From positions 1-64,000 of the forward strand of contig JAEWZY010000010.1 of NCBI GenBank assembly GCA_023394955.1: a DNA stretch of 64,000 nt, in the 5' to 3' direction. This DNA is from Bacillota bacterium. Its GTDB lineage: Bacteria; Bacillota; UBA4882; UBA8346. Below are positions 45,259-53,199 of this stretch, piece after piece (positions within the stretch are counted from its first letter, which is position 1; every line of letters starts with the position of its first letter). The translations under genes were made by a program, and so were the position numbers. The notes beneath the pieces are model-generated. The model made no database searches, was not told the DNA's origin, and worked only from the letters and a program-made list of their open reading frames with translations.

Positions 45259-45787
45259 AACCAACACCCATCCCCGGCGGCTGCCACAGGACTATACTTC
45301 CCGAAGCCATGCTTTCCGCTACTTTAATCAATCGTTGGTTTATCGAGCCTCGGAATAAAAGGGAAAGATCTCGTTGTTCCTGGACAAACGGCCCGTCAAT
45401 TAAAACTTCGGCAACCTCTATTAATTCTTTATACCCTGCCCGATCCAGATTGGCCATTAAAAAATCCCATGTAAATCCGGTATAAACCCATATATTCAAT
45501 CCCAACTTCCGAAGGTAATTTCCGAGAATCGCGACTACCGGGGCCTGTTGGAATGGTTCGCCACCGCTAAATGTCACACCCGTAACCAAAGGGTTTAAAT
45601 CCAGTAACCGGATTAGTTCGGTTAGGCTAATTTCTTTTCCGCCGTCAAATCGCCATGTGTCAGGGTTATGACAGCCCGGGCAAGCATGAGGGCATCCTTG
45701 AAAAAAGATCGCGCTCCTGATTCCGGGACCATCGACAACGCTTTCGGTAGCAACACCCGCAATCCGAGCCATCTCTTGATCAACCAT
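45245..45787 (-). CDS. nrdG: Anaerobic ribonucleotide reductase activating protein
   Basis: 180-residue radical-SAM activase. The [4Fe-4S] motif is CPHACPGC, with VTFSGGEPFQQ for SAM binding and the early ESVVDGPGIRSAIFFQG. It generates the glycyl radical on NrdD. I start at the ATG at 45787, which overlaps the nrdD stop as ATGGTTGA. pgeF overlaps its end. Confidence 0.92.
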   Translation of the reverse strand: MVDQEMARIAGVATESVVDGPGIRSAIFFQGCPHACPGCHNPDTWRFDGGKEISLTELIRLLDLNPLVTGVTFSGGEPFQQAPVVAILGNYLRKLGLNIWVYTGFTWDFLMANLDRAGYKELIEVAEVLIDGPFVQEQRDLSLLFRGSINQRLIKVAESMASGSIVLWQPPGMGVGYGMG

Positions 45788-47882
45788 GAATTGCCCGTTC
45801 ACGCAGTTCAGCTTGTTTGGCATCATTAAAACGATCTACGGTAGAGAGGTAACCAGTGATCCGGCGAATCCGGCGAATATTAGCGGAGCCGCAAGCGGGA
45901 CACTCTTTTTCAATTACACCTCTGTGAAAACAATTGGGGCATTCATCCACCGGAAAATTGATACCGACGTAACCCATATCGGCATGGGCCATATGTTTCA
46001 CCAAAGCCTCGTAAGCTTCAAGGTTATTAACCGGTGGCGCTTTTAATTCCACATAACTGATATGCCCGGCGTTGGTAAGTTTATGATACGGCCCTTCCAG
46101 GGTAACTTTTTCAAATGATGAAATATCATAATTTACCGGAAGATGAAAACTATTGGTATAGTATTCTTTATCGGTAATACCGGGTTTCACCCCGAACCGG
46201 CGACGATCCAGATTGATAAAGCGGCCGGATAACCCTTCCGCCGGAGTAGCTAGCAAAGTGTAATTAAGATCGTATTCTTCGGAAAAGTTATCCACCATTT
46301 TCCTCATAAAACCAACGATCTCCAATCCCAAACGCTGGACGCTTTGGTCCTGTCCGTGATGGTATCCGGTTAAACCGATTAAAGTTTCAGCCAACCCAAT
46401 AAAACCGATTGACAGAGTGCCGTGTTTAATCACTGGAGTGATTTGGTCCTGGGGTGATAACTTTTCCGAATCCAAATACAACCCTTGTCCCATTAAAAAC
46501 GGCATGTCTTTGACACGTAACCGGGATTGAATCCGAAACCGGTGATATAGCTGGCGGGCAGCCAAACTCATCAATCTTTCCAATTCACTATAAAAGGCTT
46601 CCAAATTTCCGCCGCTTTTCAAGGCCAAGCGAGGCAGATTAATGGTTGTAAAGGAAAGATTGCCCCTGCCGTCGGAGATCGCTGCTCCATGACGATTGGC
46701 AATTACTCTAGTCCGGCAACCCATATAAGCGACTTCGTTCCCATACTCATGATTAAAGGTAGCGTCCATAAAGGCATAGGTCGGGTTTAACCGCTGAGCC
46801 GAGACGCGCATGGCCAATTTGAAAAGATCGTAATTAGGATCTTCCTGATTAAAATTAACCCCTTTTACTAAGCGGAAAATTATATTTGGAAAAATCGGCG
46901 TTTCTCCCCGGCCTAACCCTTTCTCATAGGCTAATAGCAAGGATTTGGTAACCAACCGCCCTTCCGGAGAGGTGTCGCAACCCAGATTAATACTGCTAAA
47001 AGGCACTTGAGCTCCGGCCCGGCTATGCATGGAGTTCAAGTTGTAGATCAAAGCTTCCATCGCTTGAAAAACTTCATCTTCAGATGCGCCCACCATGAAC
47101 GGGGCCATATCACGATCAAAAGCAGCAAACGACTGACCGCCGTGCATATCATTTTGTGAGCTTTGTAGGATGATAGCGGCTAAAGCAGCGGCAGAAGCCG
47201 GTCGTTTTGGTGGCCTAATAAAACCGTGGCCGTTATTAAACCCATTTTCCAATAAACGTTTTAAGGGGATTTGGACGCAAGTCAAAGTCTTGCCGTAAAA
47301 ATCAAGATCATGAATGTGACAGTCACCTTCGGAATGAGCTTGAGCCATATCTTCCGGAATTAAACGGCTTAAATAATATCGTTTACTAGCCGCCGCCGCG
47401 ATTTGAAGCATTTTGGCAGACGGTGAATTGCTAATGTTTGCATTTTCCCGGCTAGTTTCTACTAAAATATCTTCTACCACATCCATCAATTCCGACTTGG
47501 AATCCCGAAGTCTAGTGCGACGGGCCCGATAAAGGATATAAGCTTTGGCTGTTTTAGCATGTCCGGTTTCAATTAACACTTTTTCCACCGCATCCTGGAC
47601 CTCTTCAACGGACGGGATCCCTAAACCTAACTGTTTATGTATATATTGGACTACAATTTCCGCTAGTTCCTCGGCTAATTGCCGATCTTCGCCACCCACT
47701 GCTTTAGCAGCTTTAAAAATAGCGCTGGCAATCTTTTCGATGTCAAACTCTACAATTCTTCCATCCCGTTTGCGGATAGAACGAAAAGCCTTTTCGCGGT
47801 TGCGGTTAAGAAAGTTGACTACCTTGTTTTCTCCACCTTTTAATTCGTTCGGTTCCCCGATTTCCATCAAATTCTTTGCCAT
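45780..47882 (-). CDS. nrdD: Anaerobic (class III) ribonucleoside-triphosphate reductase
   Basis: 700 residues. N-terminal ATP-cone (RKRDGRIVEFDIEKIASAIF), the substrate barrel (QSSQNDMHGGQSFAAFDRDM, SINLGCDTSPEGRLV), a Cys4 zinc site (CPNCFHRGVIEKECPAC) and the C-terminal glycyl-radical motif RRITGYLSTVDRF. Makes dNTPs without oxygen. RBS GGAGGAGA. Transcribed from the NrdR-controlled promoter together with nrdR. Confidence 0.96.
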   Translation of the reverse strand: MAKNLMEIGEPNELKGGENKVVNFLNRNREKAFRSIRKRDGRIVEFDIEKIASAIFKAAKAVGGEDRQLAEELAEIVVQYIHKQLGLGIPSVEEVQDAVEKVLIETGHAKTAKAYILYRARRTRLRDSKSELMDVVEDILVETSRENANISNSPSAKMLQIAAAASKRYYLSRLIPEDMAQAHSEGDCHIHDLDFYGKTLTCVQIPLKRLLENGFNNGHGFIRPPKRPASAAALAAIILQSSQNDMHGGQSFAAFDRDMAPFMVGASEDEVFQAMEALIYNLNSMHSRAGAQVPFSSINLGCDTSPEGRLVTKSLLLAYEKGLGRGETPIFPNIIFRLVKGVNFNQEDPNYDLFKLAMRVSAQRLNPTYAFMDATFNHEYGNEVAYMGCRTRVIANRHGAAISDGRGNLSFTTINLPRLALKSGGNLEAFYSELERLMSLAARQLYHRFRIQSRLRVKDMPFLMGQGLYLDSEKLSPQDQITPVIKHGTLSIGFIGLAETLIGLTGYHHGQDQSVQRLGLEIVGFMRKMVDNFSEEYDLNYTLLATPAEGLSGRFINLDRRRFGVKPGITDKEYYTNSFHLPVNYDISSFEKVTLEGPYHKLTNAGHISYVELKAPPVNNLEAYEALVKHMAHADMGYVGINFPVDECPNCFHRGVIEKECPACGSANIRRIRRITGYLSTVDRFNDAKQAELRERAIHG

Positions 47883-47922
47883 GAACTCTCCTCCATGTTT
47901 TTTATAGGTTGCATTATACAGT

Positions 47923-48375
47923 TCATTTACCTAGCAAATTTTGTAATTCATGCATCAGGTCGCCCAAGTCCTTAAACTGCCGATAAACCGATGCAAAACG
48001 GACATAAGCGACTTCATCGATGTTTTTTAAACCTTCCATGATTAATTCACCGACGACGGTACTAGCCACTTCTTGTTCCATGCGATTACGCAGTTCCCGT
48101 TCAACCGTATCGACCAGTTTTTCAAGGATTGCATAAGAAACCGGCCTCTTTTCGCAAGCTTTCACCAGTCCGTTTAATACTTTAGCCCGATCGAAAGGCT
48201 CCCGACGCCCGTCCTTTTTAATCACAATTAGCGGGGCTTCCTCAATCCGTTCATAGGTGGTAAAACGTTTTTGACAAACCAAGCACTCCCGGCGGCGACG
48301 GATAGCATTTCCTTCTTCGGAAGCCCGCGAATCAATCACCTTACTATCTAAACCGCTGCAAAAAGGGCAATTCAA
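47923..48375 (-). CDS. nrdR: Transcriptional repressor NrdR
   Basis: 150 residues, the family length, from the TTG at 48375 with GGAGG seven bases upstream. Zinc ribbon (CPFCSG...CLVCQKRFTTYERIE) and an ATP-cone that senses ATP/dATP (IKKDGRREPFDRAKVLNGLV). It represses ribonucleotide reductase genes and lies at the head of its own nrdR-nrdD-nrdG operon. Confidence 0.95.
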   Translation of the reverse strand: MNCPFCSGLDSKVIDSRASEEGNAIRRRRECLVCQKRFTTYERIEEAPLIVIKKDGRREPFDRAKVLNGLVKACEKRPVSYAILEKLVDTVERELRNRMEQEVASTVVGELIMEGLKNIDEVAYVRFASVYRQFKDLGDLMHELQNLLGK

Positions 48376-48389
48376 CGTCCCACCTCCAA

Positions 48390-48442
48390 ACACTACATAT
48401 TGTATATATCTATATTATATAACCCTAGATTTAGGGTGTCTA
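48390..48442 (-). promoter_or_regulatory. nrdR promoter with NrdR box
   Basis: Minus-strand promoter TAGACA (48437-48442), 17 bases, TATAAT (48414-48419). The sequence ACACTACATATTGTAT (48390-48405) matches the NrdR box consensus ACACTATATATTGTGT at 14 of 16 positions and covers the start point. A weaker second box may lie at about 48411. Confidence 0.72.
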
Positions 48443-48540
48443 CCAAAAATTTTGTCATTTTGATCGCATTTTGTGACCTTTAGGCGCTAATATGCTGTCG
48501 TTTCGTATCTCGTTGATTATTTCGGATATTTTATAAAGTA

Positions 48541-48585
48541 AAAAAGGGCATCACCGGCTACTAAAAAAGTAGTTTTGCGACACCC
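48541..48585 (-). terminator. Terminator of the HD-GYP/SpeD-like unit
   Basis: Outer stem GGGTGTCGC with GGTGATGCCC including G-U pairs (48577-48585 with 48546-48555), inner CTAC/GTAG, followed by six T on the minus strand. The interval 48394-48636 holds only this and the nrdR promoter. Confidence 0.65.
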
Positions 48586-48636
48586 CATGCACATCAAAGT
48601 TTTACTAGAGCAGATGAGTGTTTTTATTTTCTATGG

Positions 48637-49446
48637 TTATCTTTGATAAACATTCTTTAGCCAAGCCCGATTATCCATCACCGGCGCGGCTGTATCGTTC
48701 TTATAATATTGATATTTACTGCCCCGTGAGATTAGCGTCTCGTTTACAATCTCGCTCTGTAATACCTGCTTCAACTTAGTACTAACTTTGTCATCATCAA
48801 AAAACCTGCAGGAAAAAAGATCAAAATAGGCCCGTTCGGTTTCTTCAAAATAATGGAGACTGATATGACTCTCCGCAATCATTGTCAATATCGAAGTCAC
48901 TTTCTCATCTCCTATCGTATTTTTAACCATAATCGGCCTGATAATCGGGGTCATTCCGATGTTAAAGGGCATGGTATCAAAGAAGGTGAATAAATCATCC
49001 ATCTTCTTAGGGCCGGAATAATTTTTCAAATCCAGAAAAAGATGCGGCCCAAAATCCAATTCCTTATTTATTTCTATTTTAGCCGGAAAGGTTTCCCGGC
49101 GTTCCCTTTCCAGGCAATAAGATCTGACTTGCTCTGCGGGAAAAGCGTCTTTAATTAGTTTTTCCACCTTCACGGTATCAATAGCTTCTGGTGAAAGTAA
49201 ATCTATAAAATAGGTCTCCCGGAATGAAAACGTATGAATGGTAAAATGTCCGCCGCCCAAAAATACAAAGGCGCTAATACCACAATCCTCGGGAACCACG
49301 CCATTGTAATAAGGCAGAATAAACGGCGGCATGACCGCTTTCATTCCCAACTTTTCCGGGATCTCCTCCAACGCTTCATAAACTAACATCATATCATCCA
49401 AACGTGAACGGTACCCGTGAAAGGCATCCATCACAAAATGATTCAT
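48637..49446 (-). CDS. Duplicated SpeD-like (S-adenosylmethionine decarboxylase fold) protein
   Basis: 269 residues, about twice a class 1B SpeD. The C-terminal repeat has the self-cleavage and pyruvoyl site ESHISLH, with Ser, His (+5) and Cys (+20, in FDLFSC) at the spacing of Ser63/His68/Cys83 of SpeD. The N-terminal repeat aligns (GGHFTIHTF...FIDLLSP), but Ser is Gly and Cys is Pro, so that half is dead. The protein is thus a fused dimer with one active half. AdoMet decarboxylase for spermidine, or a neofunctionalised amino-acid decarboxylase, are both possible. RBS AAAGGAG. Probably co-transcribed with the HD-GYP gene. Confidence 0.75.
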   Translation of the reverse strand: MNHFVMDAFHGYRSRLDDMMLVYEALEEIPEKLGMKAVMPPFILPYYNGVVPEDCGISAFVFLGGGHFTIHTFSFRETYFIDLLSPEAIDTVKVEKLIKDAFPAEQVRSYCLERERRETFPAKIEINKELDFGPHLFLDLKNYSGPKKMDDLFTFFDTMPFNIGMTPIIRPIMVKNTIGDEKVTSILTMIAESHISLHYFEETERAYFDLFSCRFFDDDKVSTKLKQVLQSEIVNETLISRGSKYQYYKNDTAAPVMDNRAWLKNVYQR

Positions 49447-49497
49447 TCACTTCACTCCTTTCGGTTCTCAGGAAATCAAAGACATGAAACATATCTA

Positions 49498-50373
49498 TCA
49501 TCCGTCTCCAGCAACAGCTACTACTAACGCGTCCGCCACCAAAGGATCAAATTCCGCTCCTTTCTGGCTTTGAATATATTCTAAGGTATCGTTGATTGAT
49601 TTAGCAGGGCGATAAGGTTTTTCAGTAGTCATGGCGTCAAATACATCCGCGACCGCCGCTATTCTGGCATATTCATGAATGTAAAGACCGGCAAGCTTAC
49701 GAGGGTAACCGGAACCGTTATATCTTTCGTGATGTTGGAAAGCTACTTCCGCAGCGGCTCCGGGAAGATCCCGGCTTTGATTGATCAAATCGTATCCCAC
49801 CTTCGGATGGGTCTTAATCTGGGCGATCTCGTCGTTGGTAAGGCCTCCGATCCGGTTTAATACATCAGACGCAATTCTAGTCATTCCAATATCGTGGAAC
49901 AAAACTCCCAATGCTAATTCAAATAGCTTCGCTTGATCATAGCCCATATTCAGCGCAATTTTCACCGCGATCATACATACTTGAACCATGTGATTATAAA
50001 TGGAATCGTTTAAGGACCTAATCTCAATAGTACTCATGTGAATATTCTTATTCTCCATTACCTCGAATATCATTTTCTGAAGCGGCGCCCTACAAGCTAG
50101 GAAATTAATTCCTTTCCCGCTCCGGAAGGTCGAATCCAACCTCGCTACACTTTGGATAACCTCGGAACGGGTTAAATCTGAAACCGGCTCCGTTAGATCA
50201 CTATTAGCGGCTGTTTCTACATAAGCGGCAGGGAAACGCAGTTCTTTTAGTCTAGTGATTATTGACGAGGAAATCTCCACATTCTTTCTGACCAAGATTC
50301 TTCCATCGGATTGAAAGATCGAGCGCCCTAGTACCATTCCGGCAGTTAATTTTTCCACAGCCACTTTTTCCAT
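49498..50373 (-). CDS. HD-GYP domain protein, probable c-di-GMP phosphodiesterase
   Basis: 291 residues. N-terminal region of about 110 residues (GMVLGRSIFQSDGRILVRKN) seen before many HD-GYP domains, then the HD-GYP domain: HDIGMTRIA, TDPKVGYDL-like THPKVGYDLI, HHERYNGSGYPRKL and ARIAAVADVFDAMTTEKPYR. RBS GGAGG. Its mRNA leader contains a c-di-GMP-I riboswitch, so ligand and enzyme are linked in feedback. Phosphodiesterase activity is inferred. Confidence 0.87.
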   Translation of the reverse strand: MEKVAVEKLTAGMVLGRSIFQSDGRILVRKNVEISSSIITRLKELRFPAAYVETAANSDLTEPVSDLTRSEVIQSVARLDSTFRSGKGINFLACRAPLQKMIFEVMENKNIHMSTIEIRSLNDSIYNHMVQVCMIAVKIALNMGYDQAKLFELALGVLFHDIGMTRIASDVLNRIGGLTNDEIAQIKTHPKVGYDLINQSRDLPGAAAEVAFQHHERYNGSGYPRKLAGLYIHEYARIAAVADVFDAMTTEKPYRPAKSINDTLEYIQSQKGAEFDPLVADALVVAVAGDG

Positions 50374-50469
50374 CTTAACCTCCAGGATGTAGGATTGTTA
50401 GTGCAAATTATAAAATGATAACCAGCTGTTTAAGCAGGGTCAAAGTAAAAACATCGCAACAACTTTCCA

Positions 50470-50550
50470 ACAACCGGGCGAACATAGCCACTTAAAGCGC
50501 ACTTAGACCTTTGGCTTTGCGTCTATAGTTTTCACCGGATTTGCCTTTTA
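50470..50550 (-). ncRNA. c-di-GMP-I (GEMM) riboswitch
   Basis: On the minus strand the order GGCAAA, GAAA tetraloop, GACGCAAAGCC, AAAGGTCTAAG, TGGCTATGTTCGCC matches the GEMM-I core, with the 5' GGC able to pair with the 3' GCC. The GACGCAAAGCC block is the hallmark. It lies about 100 bases before the HD-GYP start. I could not identify the expression platform; no terminator is evident. Confidence 0.82.
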
Positions 50551-50565
50551 TATTAAATATATTTT

Positions 50566-50595
50566 ATTATACCACTATAAAGAGTCTTTTTCCAA
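50566..50595 (-). promoter_or_regulatory. Promoter of the riboswitch-HD-GYP unit
   Basis: TTGGAA (50590-50595), 18 bases, TATAAT (50566-50571), with transcription starting about 8 bases before the aptamer. Confidence 0.65.
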
Positions 50596-50651
50596 TAGTT
50601 TGCTATTTTTTCCACGAATCTTTGTTTACTGGGACGGATTTGACAAGACTT

Positions 50652-50860
50652 TTATAGATTACCTAATTCCTTAACATAACTTTTCGCTGCCTTTTTTATC
50701 GTTTCCTCTTCATCAGATATTCTTTCCTGTTTAAATCTTGTTTTGGCCCGCTTTTTAGCATCCGCGCAACATCTTCCAATATTCTTCCCTCCGCGATTTT
50801 AATTGATTTTATTGATTCAATCGGATCATTAATCAAAACGGGGATATTCGTTATTTCAGT
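50652..50860 (-). pseudogene. Possible frameshifted remnant of a small unknown gene
   Basis: Two adjoining minus-strand frames look coding. The first reads TNIPVLINDPIESIKSIKIA and continues EGRILEDVARMLK. After one base is added in the A5 run of CTAAAAAGCGG it continues KRAKTRFKQERISDEEETIK and ends KAAKSYVKELGNL at TAA. The composition (E/K-rich helix) is protein-like, but there is no start codon with a site at the head. I do not recognise the family. It could also be chance. Confidence 0.4.
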
Positions 50861-50881
50861 TTATTTGTCTATATAAAAAAA

Positions 50882-50904
50882 CCGGGGGACAAAACCTCCC
50901 CCAG
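50882..50904 (-). terminator. Terminator of the DUF378 gene
   Basis: GGGGGA/TCCCCC stem plus flanking pairs, followed by TTTTTTT on the minus strand. Confidence 0.8.
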
Positions 50905-50915
50905 CTGGTTAATTG

Positions 50916-51128
50916 TTAATTATTTCTTATTTGTTCACGTTCCCGAAAGAGTAAACTAATTCCGTATAACCCTGCCAGTCCAACCAGGGAATAAATAATC
51001 CGGCTAAACGGCGCCGCTTGACCGCCAAACATGTTAGCAACCAGATCGTAACGGAACAATCCGATTAATAACCAATTTAAAGCGCCAATAATCATTAAAA
51101 TCAAGGATAGCCTATCCAACAATCTCAT
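50916..51128 (-). CDS. DUF378 small membrane protein
   Basis: About 70 residues with two membrane helices (LILMIIGALNWLLIGLF and IIYSLVGLAGLYGISLLF) around VANMFGG, the DUF378 pattern. Function unknown. The family start would be the ATG at 51128 (MRLLDRLSL); a TTG two codons later sits better behind GGGAG, so the start is uncertain. Single-gene unit with its own terminator. Confidence 0.8.
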   Translation of the reverse strand: MRLLDRLSLILMIIGALNWLLIGLFRYDLVANMFGGQAAPFSRIIYSLVGLAGLYGISLLFREREQIRNN

Positions 51129-51194
51129 CTCCCATTCCATTTTTTTATAGTGTGTCCAAGGAATGGGGAAAGTATTTCAACCCTATTTACTAAT

Positions 51195-52913
51195 TCATGC
51201 TTGGCTATTGCTATCTTTATGAATTTCAAAAACCGCAACCGACTCCTTTAGCATATTAGCGATTGACGCCAAATTTTCGGCTAAACTTGAAACCTGCTGG
51301 GCCGCAGCGCTCTGCTCTTCGGCGGTAGCGGAGACTTCTTGAGTGCTAGCCATACTTTGTTCACTGATAGTCGCGATACCGCTAACCATATTAATTACGC
51401 TTTCGTTCTTATCTGCCATTTGCCGGGCGGAATGAGCTACCTGTTCGATTTGATCGAGAACATCCCTTAATTCTTCGAAAATACTTTCAAAAGCCACAGC
51501 CGCTTCGGTAGTCAAGTTCTTTCCAGCTTCGACCCGGTTAATTCCTTTTTGAATTACTTCCACAGCATGGCCGGTCTTGGTTTTCATTTGAACAATTAAA
51601 TCGGCGATCATCTGGGCCGCTTGTTTCGATTGCTCTGCCAATTTTCCGGTTTCCTTAGCGACAACGCTGAACCCTTTTCCTTGAATACCGGCGCGGGCAG
51701 CTTCGATCGAAGCGTTTAGAGCTAGTAGAGTGGTCTGTTCGGCAATGCCGCCAATTACGGAAGTAATCTCGCTAATTTCTCCCGATGTCCGGTTTAACTC
51801 CTCAATTACCGCAGCGACTTCCTTGGTAGATATATATAACTCATTAATCTCAGTAGCTACGTCTCCGGTAACTTTCTGGCCGACCTTGGCCGAATCAGCG
51901 ACTTTTTCAGATACAACGGCAATTTTTTCGGTGTCGGTCGAAACTTGGCGGACGATATTGCCCAGTTCGGTAATGGTGTTAACCGTTTGAGTTACTTGAT
52001 CAGCCTGTTCCGATGAAGCTTTTGCCAATTCCTCCATCGCCCGGGCTACTTCAGCGGCGGATCTGCCGGAATCATTGGAAGCGTCTTGCAATTCTTTACT
52101 GGCGTCGATTAACAATTGGGCTTGTTCATTGATACCACCTACCAGTTTTCGAAGACCGCTGATAGCATCATTCAATCCTTTTACCACTTGGGTCGCCTCT
52201 TGGCAACCTTGAGCGTTAACATCTTTGGAGAGATTTCCGGTAGCTAAAGACTTGGCTGCATTAACCATCGACTTTAAAGGATTTGAAATAGAAGCGGTAA
52301 TGATTAAAGCAAGCAAAATAGAAGAAAAAAGACTTATTAACAGAATCTCAATTGTGTTATTCCTGGACTCAACTGAAAACTTAGTTCCAAACTGCATTGA
52401 TTCAGTGGCGGTAGTTAAAATTTTGTCTTCCATGTTTTTCAAAGTCAAATTAACAAGCGTTAGTTTCGTTTCTAATTCGTTATAATTTTCTGGGGAAACT
52501 GGTTTTTCAAAGATACCTTTAATAGATTGAATTTCTTGATATATTAAAGATGACTGTTCGGAATCGATGCCGGAAAGGAGCGAAACCAAGCCCAACCCTT
52601 GATTAAGCAACATACTAGTGCTAATAACCGAAGGATTGATTTCGGCAAGAATTAATAGATATTCTTTGCGATACTTATCCAATTCTTCCCTGGTTTCATT
52701 GATCGTTTTAAACCCATCGACAGTACTAGTAAAAACACCGCTGGAAACTTGTTGCATTTGGTCAATGACCTTTATACCTAAATATCCTTCAAGAAAAATA
52801 AATCCTACCATAATCACAATTATTAATAAAATTTGGTAAAATACTTTTAGCCTCGACAAAATCGAAAGAAACAGATGTCCGACATTCTTGAAAAAGTCGA
52901 AAATTTTTTCCAT
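51195..52913 (-). CDS. Methyl-accepting chemotaxis protein
   Basis: 572 residues. Membrane helix about 25-48 (LLIIVIMVGFIFLEGYLGI), a four-helix-bundle sensor of about 140 residues, second helix (LLISLFSSILLALIITASI), HAMP, and an MA domain with tip IGGIAEQTTLLALNASIEAA. Unlike the receptor at 26552 it has a periplasmic-side sensor and no cysteine tail. The ligand is unknown. RBS AAGGTGG. Confidence 0.9.
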   Translation of the reverse strand: MEKIFDFFKNVGHLFLSILSRLKVFYQILLIIVIMVGFIFLEGYLGIKVIDQMQQVSSGVFTSTVDGFKTINETREELDKYRKEYLLILAEINPSVISTSMLLNQGLGLVSLLSGIDSEQSSLIYQEIQSIKGIFEKPVSPENYNELETKLTLVNLTLKNMEDKILTTATESMQFGTKFSVESRNNTIEILLISLFSSILLALIITASISNPLKSMVNAAKSLATGNLSKDVNAQGCQEATQVVKGLNDAISGLRKLVGGINEQAQLLIDASKELQDASNDSGRSAAEVARAMEELAKASSEQADQVTQTVNTITELGNIVRQVSTDTEKIAVVSEKVADSAKVGQKVTGDVATEINELYISTKEVAAVIEELNRTSGEISEITSVIGGIAEQTTLLALNASIEAARAGIQGKGFSVVAKETGKLAEQSKQAAQMIADLIVQMKTKTGHAVEVIQKGINRVEAGKNLTTEAAVAFESIFEELRDVLDQIEQVAHSARQMADKNESVINMVSGIATISEQSMASTQEVSATAEEQSAAAQQVSSLAENLASIANMLKESVAVFEIHKDSNSQA

Positions 52914-53032
52914 AGTACCACCTTCTGGTTATGTATTACTCTCTAAAATAACTTTTTTCATCCCATTGGCAATATTACAAATTATCTAATACGCAAAACC
53001 CATTTCATTTTAATTTTAATAATACCGCCAAA

Positions 53033-53056
53033 GTGTCAAATGCAAAAATTTTGCAT
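53033..53056. promoter_or_regulatory. Palindrome next to a TTGACA box upstream of the chemoreceptor gene
   Basis: Perfect palindrome ATGCAAAA-A-TTTTGCAT (53040-53056) abuts a minus-strand TTGACA at about 53033-53038. No good -10 could be fixed. A regulator site is possible. Confidence 0.35.
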
Positions 53057-53158
53057 ATCACTGCCTATGAAATTTTTATCCGGGAAAAGTTATTATAGTA
53101 ACTTTATTATTTCGTTGCTTATCACTAAGTTCCTGCTTTTCAATTAAATTTTAAAAAA

Positions 53159-53175
53159 CCGACTATAATAGTCGG
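53159..53175 (-). terminator. Terminator of the SulP gene
   Basis: CCGACTA/TAGTCGG stem with a three-base loop, followed by six T on the minus strand. Confidence 0.75.
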
Positions 53176-53199
53176 CTCTATATTCATGCATTTCCAATT

